Assembly: GCA_016296065.1 (NCBI GenBank)
Contig: JAEDKA010000008.1
Span: 21,537-85,536, forward strand
From: Kiritimatiellia bacterium
Lineage (GTDB): Bacteria; Verrucomicrobiota; Kiritimatiellia; RFP12; UBA1067
Direction of reading: 5' to 3'
DNA length: 64,000 bases
The translations under genes were made by a program, and so were the position numbers. Below, piece after piece: positions 24,265 to 33,441 of this stretch. Every line of letters starts with the position of its first letter. Positions within the stretch are counted from its first letter, which is position 1. Under the pieces are notes generated by a model. The model was given only the letters and a program-made list of their open reading frames with translations, was not told the origin of the DNA and searched no databases.

Positions 24265-25872
24265 TTACGAATGGTGGCGATTGTCGTCGCGCTTCTTAAG
24301 GCGTGGAAGGAATCCGTCTATGCACGCGAGCGAGACGAAGAACAGCGAAAGCACTGCCGGCGAACGCAGGGGACAGTCCCCGAAGCCGTGGATGAAAGTG
24401 GCGACCGCAGTCGCGAGGATGCAGAACACCGGCGCGGGGATGACGAACAGCTGCACAGGCTGCGGCGGCTGCTCCTTCGTCGGGATAAACCGGACGGAAT
24501 CGACCATAGCCCTCCACACCCTGCCGATGGGCATGAGCAGAAGCACCACGATTGCCACCATGAGTCCGAATCCGACGAGTCCGTGCTCGGCCAGGAACTG
24601 GAGGTAGTCGTTATGGACGTTCACGCCGCCGACCATCTGGATCTGCCGCAGCTCCTTGTCCGTCATGTACTGGAGGCAGAAGTGCTTGTAGCCCCAGCCG
24701 CCTATGCCGAACGCAAAGTTGTCCTTCCATATCTCGGTGGCGACGCGGACGTGGTACTGCCCCTTGCCCGTGACGCGGTCCAGGACCTCCGTCGTGTTCA
24801 GCGTGTTGACCTCGCGCTGGAGGTCCTCCGGCATGAACATCACCGCACACATCGCAATCAGCGCGAGGACGAGCACGCTAAGCGCGCCGGCCCTCACGCG
24901 CTGCGCCTTCTTCATCTTCGCAAAGGAGCAGACGAACGTGTGGAGGAAGAAAACAATCGCGAGGCCCGTCACGAGCATCACCGCCGCACGGGAGAGCGTG
25001 TCGAGCGCGCAGAAGAAGAATATGACGGCGGGGATGAGGTAGTAGTGCCGCTTCCAGAACTGACCTTCCTTCTTCGGCGCGGACGAACCGTGGTGGTGGT
25101 GGTGGTGATGCGACTGCACCGCCTCGCCGCCCGGCGCTACCTCGGCGCCAGGCGCCGGTGCGGGCGAAGGCGCCTTGATCGTCGATGGGGTGCGGGCGGA
25201 CTCGTCAAGCTGCCAGCGCCAGAGCCCCACTGACAGTCCGAACAGCGTCGTAAAGTAGTCGCCGGCCATGTTCGGATACCCGAACGTCGAGAAGAAATAG
25301 GCGCTCTGGTAGCATTCCTCCACCCACAGCGGCCCCTTTGCCTCAGTCATCTGCTGTATCGCGCCTATCACTCCGAGGGCAAGTCCGTTCCACACAATCA
25401 TCGCAAGGAACGTCCGCTTGCCCTTCTTCAGGAGCGCATGCTTTGCCGCGACGGTGGCGGTGAGAGTCGGGACGAACCACATGACGACGTTCAGATGCTC
25501 CATGCGGTTCACGCAGAACGGAATGAACGGAATCAGCGGCTTGGGATCCGCCCCCGCCTGTATCGCGGGATAGTCGCACACCGGACACAGCCCGACGTTG
25601 AAGAACGGCACAAGGAGCAGCAGGACGAGCCCAAGCGACACCCACACGAGCGGATCACCGCGCATCGCCTCCCAGACGCGCGAGCGCGCCTCGTATGTGG
25701 TCTCCCCCTCGTGCCTCTGCGGAAAGCACAGCATGACCTCCAGCAGAAAGGCCGTAAGCCACGGCATGACAGGAAGGATGTAGTCCGCCTTGGCGCCGCC
25801 GAACAGCCAAGCGAACGCCGCGCAAACCGCGAACACATGGAACACCGCTATGTTATTGTAGAGAAACTGCAT
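24265..25872 (-). CDS. O-antigen ligase / polymerase (Wzy-C) family membrane protein
   Basis: 535 residues with about 12 membrane segments. The diagnostic large periplasmic loop ends with IGGWGYKHF and VNVHNDYLQFLAEHGLVG near 415-430, the Wzy/WaaL block that joins glycans to lipid A core or another acceptor. A natural run of seven histidines in a Pro/Ala-rich loop lies near residues 252-258. The start at 25872 overlaps the end of ispG by 20 bases and was chosen over a longer frame lacking a membrane start. A GGGGACAGTCCCC repeat lies in the last 40 codons. Confidence 0.85.
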   Translation of the reverse strand: MQFLYNNIAVFHVFAVCAAFAWLFGGAKADYILPVMPWLTAFLLEVMLCFPQRHEGETTYEARSRVWEAMRGDPLVWVSLGLVLLLLVPFFNVGLCPVCDYPAIQAGADPKPLIPFIPFCVNRMEHLNVVMWFVPTLTATVAAKHALLKKGKRTFLAMIVWNGLALGVIGAIQQMTEAKGPLWVEECYQSAYFFSTFGYPNMAGDYFTTLFGLSVGLWRWQLDESARTPSTIKAPSPAPAPGAEVAPGGEAVQSHHHHHHHGSSAPKKEGQFWKRHYYLIPAVIFFFCALDTLSRAAVMLVTGLAIVFFLHTFVCSFAKMKKAQRVRAGALSVLVLALIAMCAVMFMPEDLQREVNTLNTTEVLDRVTGKGQYHVRVATEIWKDNFAFGIGGWGYKHFCLQYMTDKELRQIQMVGGVNVHNDYLQFLAEHGLVGFGLMVAIVVLLLMPIGRVWRAMVDSVRFIPTKEQPPQPVQLFVIPAPVFCILATAVATFIHGFGDCPLRSPAVLSLFFVSLACIDGFLPRLKKRDDNRHHS

Positions 25873-26923
25873 ACTCGACCACCTTTCCGACGGCATCCTC
25901 CTCGGACACCCTGCAAACCTGCTTACCACGAACGTACAAGACAAATTCACCGTCCGCGCCGCAAAGCGCTATGTCCGCGCCCTTCGCCTCGCCCGGACCG
26001 TTCACGACGCACCCCATGACAGCCACATGCGGAAGCTTCACGCCGTCCTTCGCCAGCGTCTCCAGCGCTATCTCGACCTGCGACGCGACATGCATAAGGT
26101 CGACCTTGGTGCGTCCGCACGTCGGACAAGACGTGATCGCCGGACCAGGCGCGCGCAGTCCGAGCGCGCGCAAGATCTCCATGCCGACGCGCACTTCCTT
26201 CTCCGGCTTCGCCGTGAGCGAGACGCGTATCGTGTCGCCGATCCCCTCGCTCAGAAGGATCCCCAGCGCAACGGAATTCCTCACGGCGCCGGGGATGAGC
26301 GTGCCGGCCTCCGTCACGCCTACGTGCAGCGGACAGTCCGTCCGCTCCGCAAGAAGCCTGTACGTCGCGATCGTGTCCGGAACGTTCGACGCCTTTGCGG
26401 ATATCACGACATCGCGGAAATCTTCGTCCTCAAGTATCTTCAGATGCCCCATTGCGGACCTGACGAGCGCCTCGGGCACGCCAATCGCCCCCGCGTCAAG
26501 TTCGCCGCGAAGCCCCTTCTCGAGCGAGCCCAGGTTGACGCCGATCCTTATCGGGACTTTCTTCGCCTTAGCCGCCCTCACTACGGCCTCGACCCTGTCG
26601 CGCGAGCCGATGTTGCCGGGGTTTATGCGCAGCGCGTCCGCCCCCGCCTCTATCGCCGCTAACGCGCAGCGGTAGTCGAAGTGTATGTCGGCGACGATCG
26701 GAATCGGCGAAGTGCGCCTCACCTCGCCCAGGACCTTCGCCGCGTCGACATCGGGAACCGTCAGCCTGAAGATGTCGCAGCCGAGCGCCGCGCATTCGGA
26801 AATCTGCGCGGAAAGCGCCGACGCGTCGTGCGGATCGGCGTTCGCCATCGACTGGACGCTCACCGGGGCACCCCCGCCCACGGCAACTCCGCCGACGTCA
26901 ATTGCTCGCGTTGTCCGTCGCAT
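25853..26923 (-). CDS. ispG: 4-hydroxy-3-methylbut-2-enyl diphosphate synthase
   Basis: 356 residues, 4Fe-4S enzyme of the MEP isoprenoid pathway. N-terminal VGGVAVGGGAPVSVQSM, barrel block VADIHFDYRCALAA, RINPGNIG, and the cluster-binding region with SCPTCGRT near 264-271 and GCVVNGPGEAKGAD near 303-316. The start at 26923 lies inside the end of rseP (26-base overlap). Longer in-frame starts give only Arg/Pro-rich shadow sequence. Confidence 0.95.
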   Translation of the reverse strand: MRRTTRAIDVGGVAVGGGAPVSVQSMANADPHDASALSAQISECAALGCDIFRLTVPDVDAAKVLGEVRRTSPIPIVADIHFDYRCALAAIEAGADALRINPGNIGSRDRVEAVVRAAKAKKVPIRIGVNLGSLEKGLRGELDAGAIGVPEALVRSAMGHLKILEDEDFRDVVISAKASNVPDTIATYRLLAERTDCPLHVGVTEAGTLIPGAVRNSVALGILLSEGIGDTIRVSLTAKPEKEVRVGMEILRALGLRAPGPAITSCPTCGRTKVDLMHVASQVEIALETLAKDGVKLPHVAVMGCVVNGPGEAKGADIALCGADGEFVLYVRGKQVCRVSEEDAVGKVVEYAVSLQ

Positions 26924-28079
26924 TGGTCCCCGTGTTCTCCCCGGCCGCGGCTCCAGCCGTCTCCGCGGCGTCCGGCTTGTAGGTGTGAATCCTCCAGCTC
27001 CTGTGCGCGTCACGGAAGATAAGCAGACCCATCGCGCCGAGGAGAAGGAACATGAAACCCGTGGAAAGCACGGCGACGATCCTCTCGGGAACGCGCCTGC
27101 GGAAGATTAGCGCGTAGAGCGCGAAGAGGATGAGCCCTCCGTCCAGCACGGGAATCGGCAGGAGGTTCAGCACCGCGAGGTTGACGTTGAGGAATCGCAG
27201 GAAACCCACGCCGTCCCAGAAATCGTGGCGGACCGACCTATAGATGCCCTCGACGATCATCTGCGGCCCGCCGAGCGCCTTCGCCGTGTTCTTCGCCTCC
27301 TTCGGCGTGACGAGCCCCTTGAGGACGCGGAATATCGAGCCCGCGTCCCACGCGAGCTGCCTGAACGGATTGCGGTGCGGCATCCAGCTCGACGCGCCGT
27401 TCTCCTTCGGCACGCTCACCGCGTTGATCATGTAGATTCCCGTCACCTCGTCCGCCTCCGGCGTTACGAGCGCCGTGCGCTCCACTCCCGCCTCGTCGCG
27501 GAGAACAAGCTCCGTCTCCTGCGCGCCGACGATCTGGAACTCGACCTGCATCTCCGACCAGTTGGCGACAGGCTTGCCTCCGACGGAAACCACCGTGTCG
27601 CCCTTCTTGATGCCGGCCTTCTCGGCGGGGCCGCCCTTGAGCGTGTAGGCGATCTTGGCGGGAAGCTCGCCGAACTTGACGGACGGAATCGCGGCGAGGG
27701 TGAACGCGAGCACCACGGCGAGGACCAGATTCATGCCAGGTCCAGCGACCGCGACGGCGATCTCCTTCCACGCAGGCACCTCCTTGCGCCCCCTTCCAGG
27801 TCCCTTCTTGCCATCCCCACCTCCCTCGAGCTTCTTCGTGCCCTCGGGATCGACGTCGGGAATCATGACGTATCCGCCAAGCGGAATCCAGCTTAGACGG
27901 TACTCGACGCCGCGCCATGTCTTCTTGACTATGGCAGGGCCGAACCCGATCGAGAAGCGCTCGACCTTGAGCCCAAGCTTGAGCGCGACGATGAAGTGCC
28001 CGAACTCGTGAATCGCAATCGCGAGCGAGAAAAAGAGCACACACAGGGCAATGTAGCCGATTGTTATTAAAATCTCCAT
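26898..28079 (-). CDS. rseP: RseP-type site-2 intramembrane protease
   Basis: 393 residues. Zinc site HEFGH at 24-28 in the first membrane segment, one PDZ domain (about 150-215: GGPAEKAGIKKGDTVVSVGG), and the LDG motif in LLPIPVLDGG near 305-314. It cuts anti-sigma factors or remnant signal peptides within the membrane. The C-terminal 30 residues after the last helix are low-complexity and overlap ispG. A stop codon directly precedes the ATG in frame, fixing the start. A leader of about 88 bases has no clear Shine-Dalgarno. Confidence 0.93.
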   Translation of the reverse strand: MEILITIGYIALCVLFFSLAIAIHEFGHFIVALKLGLKVERFSIGFGPAIVKKTWRGVEYRLSWIPLGGYVMIPDVDPEGTKKLEGGGDGKKGPGRGRKEVPAWKEIAVAVAGPGMNLVLAVVLAFTLAAIPSVKFGELPAKIAYTLKGGPAEKAGIKKGDTVVSVGGKPVANWSEMQVEFQIVGAQETELVLRDEAGVERTALVTPEADEVTGIYMINAVSVPKENGASSWMPHRNPFRQLAWDAGSIFRVLKGLVTPKEAKNTAKALGGPQMIVEGIYRSVRHDFWDGVGFLRFLNVNLAVLNLLPIPVLDGGLILFALYALIFRRRVPERIVAVLSTGFMFLLLGAMGLLIFRDAHRSWRIHTYKPDAAETAGAAAGENTGTNATDNASN

Positions 28080-28173
28080 TTATCTGATGCTGTTCTGCTT
28101 TCTTCTTGAAACGACACTCCAACACAACGCACTGCCGGTCCTTTTCCACCGACAGCGGATGCATTGACTGAAT

Positions 28174-28182
28174 ATTATATCA
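28174..28182 (-). promoter_or_regulatory. extended -10 upstream of rseP
   Basis: Minus strand TGATATAAT, 94 bases before the rseP ATG. An ATG 9 bases downstream (28164) opens another frame that overlaps rseP; it could be a leader peptide but looks like a shadow frame. Confidence 0.5.
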
Positions 28183-28229
28183 AACTTTTGCAGAGGTTGA
28201 CGGGTGAAGGTTTACAAAAGTTCACGCAA

Positions 28230-29717
28230 CTACATCATGGGGTCGGGGGAGAACTCGCCTTGCATGGGCTCAGGCTCGGACGACTGGAACGCCTCGACGC
28301 CGGCATGCTCTATGGGCCTGTCACCGAAGCGCGTGAACTCGCGGTAGAAGTTCACCTTCACCTCTCCGATTTCGCCGTTGCGGTTCTTCGCGACGTCTAT
28401 GATGGCGAGCTGCTCGTCCGCAGCGTCCTTCGACGTGGCGGTACGCGACGGGCGGCGCAGCAGGAACACGACGTCCGCGTCCTGCTCGATGGCGCCCGAG
28501 TCGCGGAGGTCCGAGAGCTTCGGCTTCTCCTCCTTGTCGCCGCGCTGCTCGTTGGCGCGGGAGAGCTGGGAGAGGACTATCACCGGTATCTTCAGCTCCT
28601 TCGCCATGGCCTTGATCTGCTGGGAGATCATCGAGACCTCTATCTGGCGGCTTCCCATGCGGGCAGCCTCGCGACAGGTGCACAGCTGCAGGTAGTCGAT
28701 CACAATGAGCTCGATGCCGTGCTGCTTCTTCGCGCGGCGCGCACGGGCGCGGAGATCCATGACGTCAAGCCCGGCAGTGTCGTCGACGATGAGGTTCGCG
28801 CCCCTGAGCTCCTCGGCCGCGATGGAAAGGTTCTGGAGAAGCCTGCGCTTCTCGTCCTTCGTGCACAGTCCGCGGTTGAGTCGCCACGTGTTCACCTGCG
28901 CCCTTCCGGCGATCATGCGCTTCGCGAGAGCCTCGACGGGCATTTCCAGCGAGAATATCATCACCGGATGCCGCTTGCCGTCGTCGGTCTTCACCGGCAC
29001 GTTGTTCATGTCGAGCCCCAGCGCACAGCTCTCCGCGATGTTCATCGCAAGCGAGGTCTTGCCGACCGACGGACGCGCGGCGATGACGATCATTTCGGAA
29101 TTCTTGAGCCCCTGCAGCTTCTCGTCTAGGTGCGTAAGGCCGGTGGAGAGGCCTTCGAGCGTCTTTCCGTTCGAGTCGAACATCGCGTCGATGCGCTGGA
29201 AGCTGAGGTCGATCGCCGACGCCCACGGCATCGTCGTGTCGCCGCGCACGCCGATTTCGAGAAACGACTTCTCGGCGTCGCCGAGAACTGCCTGCGCGTC
29301 AGGATACTCCCTTTCGTCGAAGCACTTCTCGATCGTCTTCGTGGCGCTCTCGATCATCGTGCGCCTAAGGTGCTTGCCGAGGATGATGTTCATGTAGTAC
29401 TCGGCGTGCGCCGTGGTCGGCGTCTGGTCGATCAGCGTCTGGATGTACGCCGCGCCGCCGACGGCCTCGAGCGTCCCCGCCTTCATCAGCTCCTCGGTGA
29501 GCGTAAGCGCGTCCAGCGGCTTCGACTCGCGGGCCATGCGCTGCATGGCGGCGTAGATGGTGCGGTTGCGTGGATCGAAAAACGACTCCGGCACGACCCC
29601 TGCGGACTGGCACAGGTCCATGACGCGCTCGTCGCGTCCGGTGGTGTCCAAAAGAATGGAGCCAATGACGGCTCTCTCTGCCTCAATGCTGTTAGGCGGC
29701 GTCTTCATGTCGTTCAT
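28230..29717 (-). CDS. dnaB: replicative DNA helicase
   Basis: 495 residues. N-terminal DnaB domain (SIEAERAVIGSILLD, YAAMQRMARESKPLD), linker, then the RecA-like motor with Walker A RPSVGKTS near 217, IFSLEMPVEALAKRM, IVIDYLQL and VIVLSQLSRANEQR. A hexameric helicase that unwinds the fork. I chose the ATG at 29717 because the -10 sits 7 bases before it; the longer frame would start upstream of the promoter. The last 20 residues are acidic and Met/Pro-rich. Confidence 0.95.
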   Translation of the reverse strand: MNDMKTPPNSIEAERAVIGSILLDTTGRDERVMDLCQSAGVVPESFFDPRNRTIYAAMQRMARESKPLDALTLTEELMKAGTLEAVGGAAYIQTLIDQTPTTAHAEYYMNIILGKHLRRTMIESATKTIEKCFDEREYPDAQAVLGDAEKSFLEIGVRGDTTMPWASAIDLSFQRIDAMFDSNGKTLEGLSTGLTHLDEKLQGLKNSEMIVIAARPSVGKTSLAMNIAESCALGLDMNNVPVKTDDGKRHPVMIFSLEMPVEALAKRMIAGRAQVNTWRLNRGLCTKDEKRRLLQNLSIAAEELRGANLIVDDTAGLDVMDLRARARRAKKQHGIELIVIDYLQLCTCREAARMGSRQIEVSMISQQIKAMAKELKIPVIVLSQLSRANEQRGDKEEKPKLSDLRDSGAIEQDADVVFLLRRPSRTATSKDAADEQLAIIDVAKNRNGEIGEVKVNFYREFTRFGDRPIEHAGVEAFQSSEPEPMQGEFSPDPMM

Positions 29718-29724
29718 GCCCCCC

Positions 29725-29733
29725 ATTATACCA
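29725..29733 (-). promoter_or_regulatory. extended -10 of dnaB
   Basis: Minus strand TGGTATAAT. The hexamer ends 7 bases before the ATG at 29717, implying a leaderless message. Confidence 0.68.
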
Positions 29734-29760
29734 AACGCCCCCAAGTCGACGCGCCGCAAA

Positions 29761-29803
29761 ATGTCTACAGATGTCTAAAGGTTGTCGACATGTTGTCTAC
29801 AGC
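29761..29803. promoter_or_regulatory. four phased TGTCTAC-like heptamers upstream of dnaB
   Basis: ATGTCTA, ATGTCTA, TTGTCGA and TTGTCTA begin at 29761, 29771, 29782 and 29793, a 10-11 bp period that places them on one helix face, 30-70 bp upstream of the dnaB -10. They look like an operator or iteron array, and they do not match the DnaA box TTATCCACA. Confidence 0.5.
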
Positions 29804-29834
29804 CCCTGCGCCAAATTGCGCCGCCGCAAAGCCA

Positions 29835-30815
29835 CTATTTTGGCAGCGCGTCGATTATCGAGGCGCTGACGGGGAACGCGGTCCCGTGACGGATGCCCCT
29901 GGGGAACGAAACTTCCCTGGATACGTCGCGCCACGTCCTGCCGAGGTCGTCGGAACGCACCGCGCCGTAGCGTCCCCTCCTGTAGCAGTCGAAGTACACG
30001 AAGATCGAGCCGCCAACCATGAGCGCACTCGGACCCTCCACCCAGTTGCCAGTTATCGGCGCGAGCGCCGCATCGCCGGGAATATCGGCGGACAGGTCGT
30101 CGATCCACACCGGACGGATGTTCTTCTCCACTGGAGTGTGGTTCTCGTTCTTTACGACCATGAGCCATTTCTTCTCCCCTCCCGGAACGCGCAGAAGGGC
30201 CGCGTCAATCGCGCTGAACTTCGGATTGAACCAAAGCCGCGTCGGAGTGAACTCCTTCCAGTCGCGCGTGGTCGTGAGGTAGATGCGGTGGTTCAACCCA
30301 GCCTCCTTCTCGCCCATACCCGAAATCTCGGAATGCCTCCCCGGGATAGTCGTCGCCCAGTAGATGTAGAAAAGACCGTCGTCCGGATTGTACGTCACTT
30401 CGGGCGCCCAGGTGTTTCGTGCCGTCGGTTCGTGCCCCATAACGGGGAGTGCGCGCTGCTCGGACCAGTGGACGAGATCCTTCGACGACGCGTAGCCGAT
30501 GATCCTGTCGTGCCAGCTCGAAGTCCACACCATATGGAACGTCCCGTCCGGCCCCTGGCAGATGGACGGATCGCGCATAAGCTTGTCATTCCCCACTTCC
30601 GGCACAAGGAACGGCCTGTCGCCGTTAAGCGCCGTCCATGAAAGGCCGTCGCGGGAATAGGCAAGGTGCAGTCCGGCCGCCTCGCCCTTCCTGTCTCCGT
30701 AGCCGTTGTTGCTGAAGTAGGCGAAAAGGTAGGCGCCGCCGTCCGCAGCGCGGACGGCGGATATGCCGGCAGACAGCATGGCAGCTGCAACGATGTATTT
30801 GATTATAGGGCTCAT
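29835..30815 (-). CDS. secreted GH43-like glycoside hydrolase
   Basis: 326 residues with a signal peptide (cleavage after AVRA, about residue 23). Five-bladed propeller pattern of the GH43/GH117 group: FSNNGYGDRKGE, LAYSRDGLSW, LMRDPSICQGPDGTFHMVW with a candidate catalytic Asp, WAPEVTYNPDDGLFYIYWATT, and NWVEGPSALMVGGSIFVYF with the candidate acid Glu. Likely an arabinosidase or xylosidase acting on side chains of plant polysaccharide; linkage not determinable. Last gene of the minus-strand hydrolase row, with its own promoter and operator. Confidence 0.8.
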   Translation of the reverse strand: MSPIIKYIVAAAMLSAGISAVRAADGGAYLFAYFSNNGYGDRKGEAAGLHLAYSRDGLSWTALNGDRPFLVPEVGNDKLMRDPSICQGPDGTFHMVWTSSWHDRIIGYASSKDLVHWSEQRALPVMGHEPTARNTWAPEVTYNPDDGLFYIYWATTIPGRHSEISGMGEKEAGLNHRIYLTTTRDWKEFTPTRLWFNPKFSAIDAALLRVPGGEKKWLMVVKNENHTPVEKNIRPVWIDDLSADIPGDAALAPITGNWVEGPSALMVGGSIFVYFDCYRRGRYGAVRSDDLGRTWRDVSREVSFPRGIRHGTAFPVSASIIDALPK

Positions 30816-30870
30816 TGTGCCGACATTATAGCACAGAGCCGCAGCCCTGCACCATACCCCTTTTGGGGCA
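30816..30870 (-). promoter_or_regulatory. promoter and GC-palindrome site of the GH43 gene
   Basis: Extended -10 TGCTATAAT at 30825-30833, 9 bases before the ATG. The palindrome CCATACCCCTTTTGGGG (plus strand, 30852-30868) begins 21 bp upstream of the hexamer. Same design as the other island promoters. Confidence 0.6.
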
Positions 30871-30875
30871 TTGGG

Positions 30876-33359
30876 CTAGTCGAGGCGCAGATAGTCGAAG
30901 TCGGCGTGTCCGCCGGGGGCCTTCGTGGAGTACATGAAGAGCGCGAAGCGGTAGCCCGTGAAGTGCGGAATGGTGTAGACGAGGCCGATGCTGCGTCCGA
31001 TCGGAAGCCACGTCTGCCCGTCGGCGGAGTAGAAGAAGCGTCCGAGATCGGAGCCCGCAGGATTCCCCCTGAAGTCCGCACCAGGCAGACGAGTGAAGTC
31101 TCCCGTCGCCTTGAGGTGCACCTCGCGGACGCCCTTCGGCAGCTTCGCGCGCGCAATCTCCCTCACCTTGCCCTGCGGCGCATGCCGCAGCACGACAAAG
31201 AAGTCTTCACCCTCCTTCACCACCGCAGCCTCGGCGTACTCGCGCTGGAAGAGCGCAAGGCCGGCGCAGTCGCCGTCGTTGAGCGCCGAAACATCCACCT
31301 TCGTGGTCGCTCGGCAGGTCGGACCCCAGCAGCGCTGCGTGAGCGAGTTGCGCGCCATGTCGAGCGAGGCGTCGGTCCTGTCCGTGCGCAGGCGCATCCA
31401 CCCCTCGCGCTCGACAAGGGACCAGAGCGCGTCTGCCGGATTGTGGTTCCACTGCCAGACGGGGCCGAGCGCCTTCTCGCCGAACTCGTCGGACGCAACG
31501 ACGCCGGGGATTCCGCCCTTCGACGGATGCAGGCATTCTTCGGCCTTCACGACGGGCCAGCCGTCGCGCCACTCGACCGGAAGCATGTACGGACAGCGTC
31601 CGACCGCGCCTCTGTCGCCGAAGAGGTACGCGTACCACTTTCCGTCAGGCGAGTCGATGAACGAGCCCTGCGCGATGCCCTCGTGCTGAAAGACAATCCT
31701 CCCCTCCCAGGGACCCTTCATGGTCCGCGAACGGTGAACGATCACGGTGCGGCACTTTCCGCGCGGCCAGCCGATGTTGACGAGATAGTACATCCCGTCA
31801 TGCTTGAAGACCTGCGAACCCTCGCCGAGCCCGGAACCTCCCGCGCAGTCCGTGACGTTGTCAAGCACGATCTCGCCTCCGTCGACAAAGCCGGAGAAGT
31901 CGCTCTTCATCTCCGTGAGGCGCACCTTGTACGGACGCCCCGGGACTGTCGCATAGACCCAGAAGCGCCCGTCCTCGATCCAAAGCGACTCGTCGTACTG
32001 CTTAGGGTGCAGGCGGAAGAACTCCCATCCGCCCTTCTCCGGGTCCCTGCAGCGGAAGAAGTAGGTCGCATCAACCTTGTTGTTGAAGCTTGTCACGTAG
32101 AAGCAGTCCGTCTTCTCGTCGTACCTTATCGAACTCGCCCACGTCCCGAGCATGTAGTCGCTCTCGCCGTTCTCGAGCCTGTCCTTCGGACGGTTCTCGA
32201 CCGTCGCGTAGCAGTAGCTCGCGATCTTCCAGTCCGCGAGATTCTCCGAGACCATCACGGGGATTCCCGGATTGAAGTGCATCGTCGTGGAGACCATGTA
32301 GTACTTGTCACCCTTGCGGCACATCGCGATGTCAGGAACATCCGCCCAGAGCGTCGGCTCGATAGAACCATGGACGGAGATGCCGGCCTTCGTCTGGGGA
32401 ATGTACGGAATCGACCCGTCCGCTCCACGCTCGTAGCGCTCTACGCAGAAGCTCCTGCGGCAGTCCGCGCCGTTCGGAAGGTTCGCGTTGTGGTAGAACA
32501 TGTACCACTGCCCCTTGAAGAAGACGCTCCCGCCGTGGATCGTCCCGGTGTTCTCAGGCTCGTCCATGATGCGGCCGCGGTAGGTCCACGGACCGTGCAC
32601 CGACTTCGCGGTCGAATACGCCCAATGCTCCGGCACCCCGCCCGCCGCGTACTCAAGGTAGTACGTGTCGCCGAGCTTGTAGATCCACGGCGCCTCCTCG
32701 AAGTTCGTGTCGATCGGCTTGCGCGCGCCCGCTCCGCGCGCCTTCTTTAGCGGCTTGCCGAACGCGGACTCGTCCATGAGTCCGGGCACCGGCCTTATCT
32801 CGCCCGCGCACTCGACCATGTTGTCCTTGAGCTCGACATACCAGCACCCAGGATCTCCTCCGCAGTTGCCCCAGAAGAGATACGCCTTCCCGTCGTCGTC
32901 GATGAAGACGCTCGGATCTATGAAGCCCCAGCCGTTGCCCACGACAGACCTGCCGATCGGATCGGTCCACGGCCCCTCCACCGAGTCAGCCGTCGCTACG
33001 CCTATCGCGTCGCGTCCGGTCTTCCCGTCCTGCACGGCGACGTACCAGTACCATTTGCCGTCGCGCTTTATCGCCTGCGACGCCCACGCCTTGTCGCCCT
33101 GGCGCGCCCACTTGAAGGTCGATGTGTCCATCACGATGCCGAAGTCGACCCAGTCGGTCATGTTCGTCGTGCCGAACACCTGCCAGTCCTTCATGTGGTA
33201 TCCGCGGGCGTCCGGCTCATCGTGGCCCGTGAAGACGTAGAGCCAGTCCCCGTCCACTACGGGGGCCGGATCTGGAGTGAATCTGCTCTTGACGACGGGA
33301 TTTGTTCCGTCGTAGCCGGCAAGGGCGGCGGCAGCCGCAAGCATTGTTACGATGTTCAT
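30876..33359 (-). CDS. secreted double GH43 enzyme with C-terminal beta-sandwich
   Basis: 827 residues, signal-like N-terminus. Catalytic module 1 (about 20-320) opens with FTPDPAPVVDGDWLYVFTGHDE, the GH43 base Asp near 30, and GFIDPSVFIDDDGKAYLFWG. Module 2 (about 335-620) opens with PTLWADVPDIAMCRKGDKYYMV and has YDESLWIEDGRFWVYAT, resembling beta-xylosidase GH43. The last 200 residues (ASDEFGEKALGPVWQWNHNP onward) are the GH43 C-terminal beta-sandwich. Two full GH43 propellers in one chain suggest paired activities, for example arabinosidase with xylosidase. The start at 33359 was set by the -10 six bases upstream; longer frames run into shadow sequence. Confidence 0.87.
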   Translation of the reverse strand: MNIVTMLAAAAALAGYDGTNPVVKSRFTPDPAPVVDGDWLYVFTGHDEPDARGYHMKDWQVFGTTNMTDWVDFGIVMDTSTFKWARQGDKAWASQAIKRDGKWYWYVAVQDGKTGRDAIGVATADSVEGPWTDPIGRSVVGNGWGFIDPSVFIDDDGKAYLFWGNCGGDPGCWYVELKDNMVECAGEIRPVPGLMDESAFGKPLKKARGAGARKPIDTNFEEAPWIYKLGDTYYLEYAAGGVPEHWAYSTAKSVHGPWTYRGRIMDEPENTGTIHGGSVFFKGQWYMFYHNANLPNGADCRRSFCVERYERGADGSIPYIPQTKAGISVHGSIEPTLWADVPDIAMCRKGDKYYMVSTTMHFNPGIPVMVSENLADWKIASYCYATVENRPKDRLENGESDYMLGTWASSIRYDEKTDCFYVTSFNNKVDATYFFRCRDPEKGGWEFFRLHPKQYDESLWIEDGRFWVYATVPGRPYKVRLTEMKSDFSGFVDGGEIVLDNVTDCAGGSGLGEGSQVFKHDGMYYLVNIGWPRGKCRTVIVHRSRTMKGPWEGRIVFQHEGIAQGSFIDSPDGKWYAYLFGDRGAVGRCPYMLPVEWRDGWPVVKAEECLHPSKGGIPGVVASDEFGEKALGPVWQWNHNPADALWSLVEREGWMRLRTDRTDASLDMARNSLTQRCWGPTCRATTKVDVSALNDGDCAGLALFQREYAEAAVVKEGEDFFVVLRHAPQGKVREIARAKLPKGVREVHLKATGDFTRLPGADFRGNPAGSDLGRFFYSADGQTWLPIGRSIGLVYTIPHFTGYRFALFMYSTKAPGGHADFDYLRLD

Positions 33360-33413
33360 GCCGCCATTATACCAAACCCCGCCGCCAAACGCACTAACCC
33401 AAATGGGGGGCGG
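33360..33413 (-). promoter_or_regulatory. promoter and GC-palindrome site of the double GH43 gene
   Basis: Extended -10 TGGTATAAT at 33366-33374, with the hexamer 6 bases before the ATG. A degenerate palindrome CTAACCCAAATGGGGGG (33394-33410) lies 22 bp upstream of the hexamer. Confidence 0.55.
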
Positions 33414-33441
33414 CAACCGAGGAAAGTTGCGCAATAAGGCG

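Noticed and set aside
25091..25110. Poly-His stretch as a cloning-tag artefact
   Set aside because: It is internal to a membrane protein, surrounded by host-like codon use, and has no vector sequence.
28080..28164. Leaderless upstream ORF before rseP starting at 28164
   Set aside because: The ATG lies 9 bases after the -10, but the frame runs on through rseP as an Arg-rich shadow and shows no protein-like composition beyond the first 30 codons.
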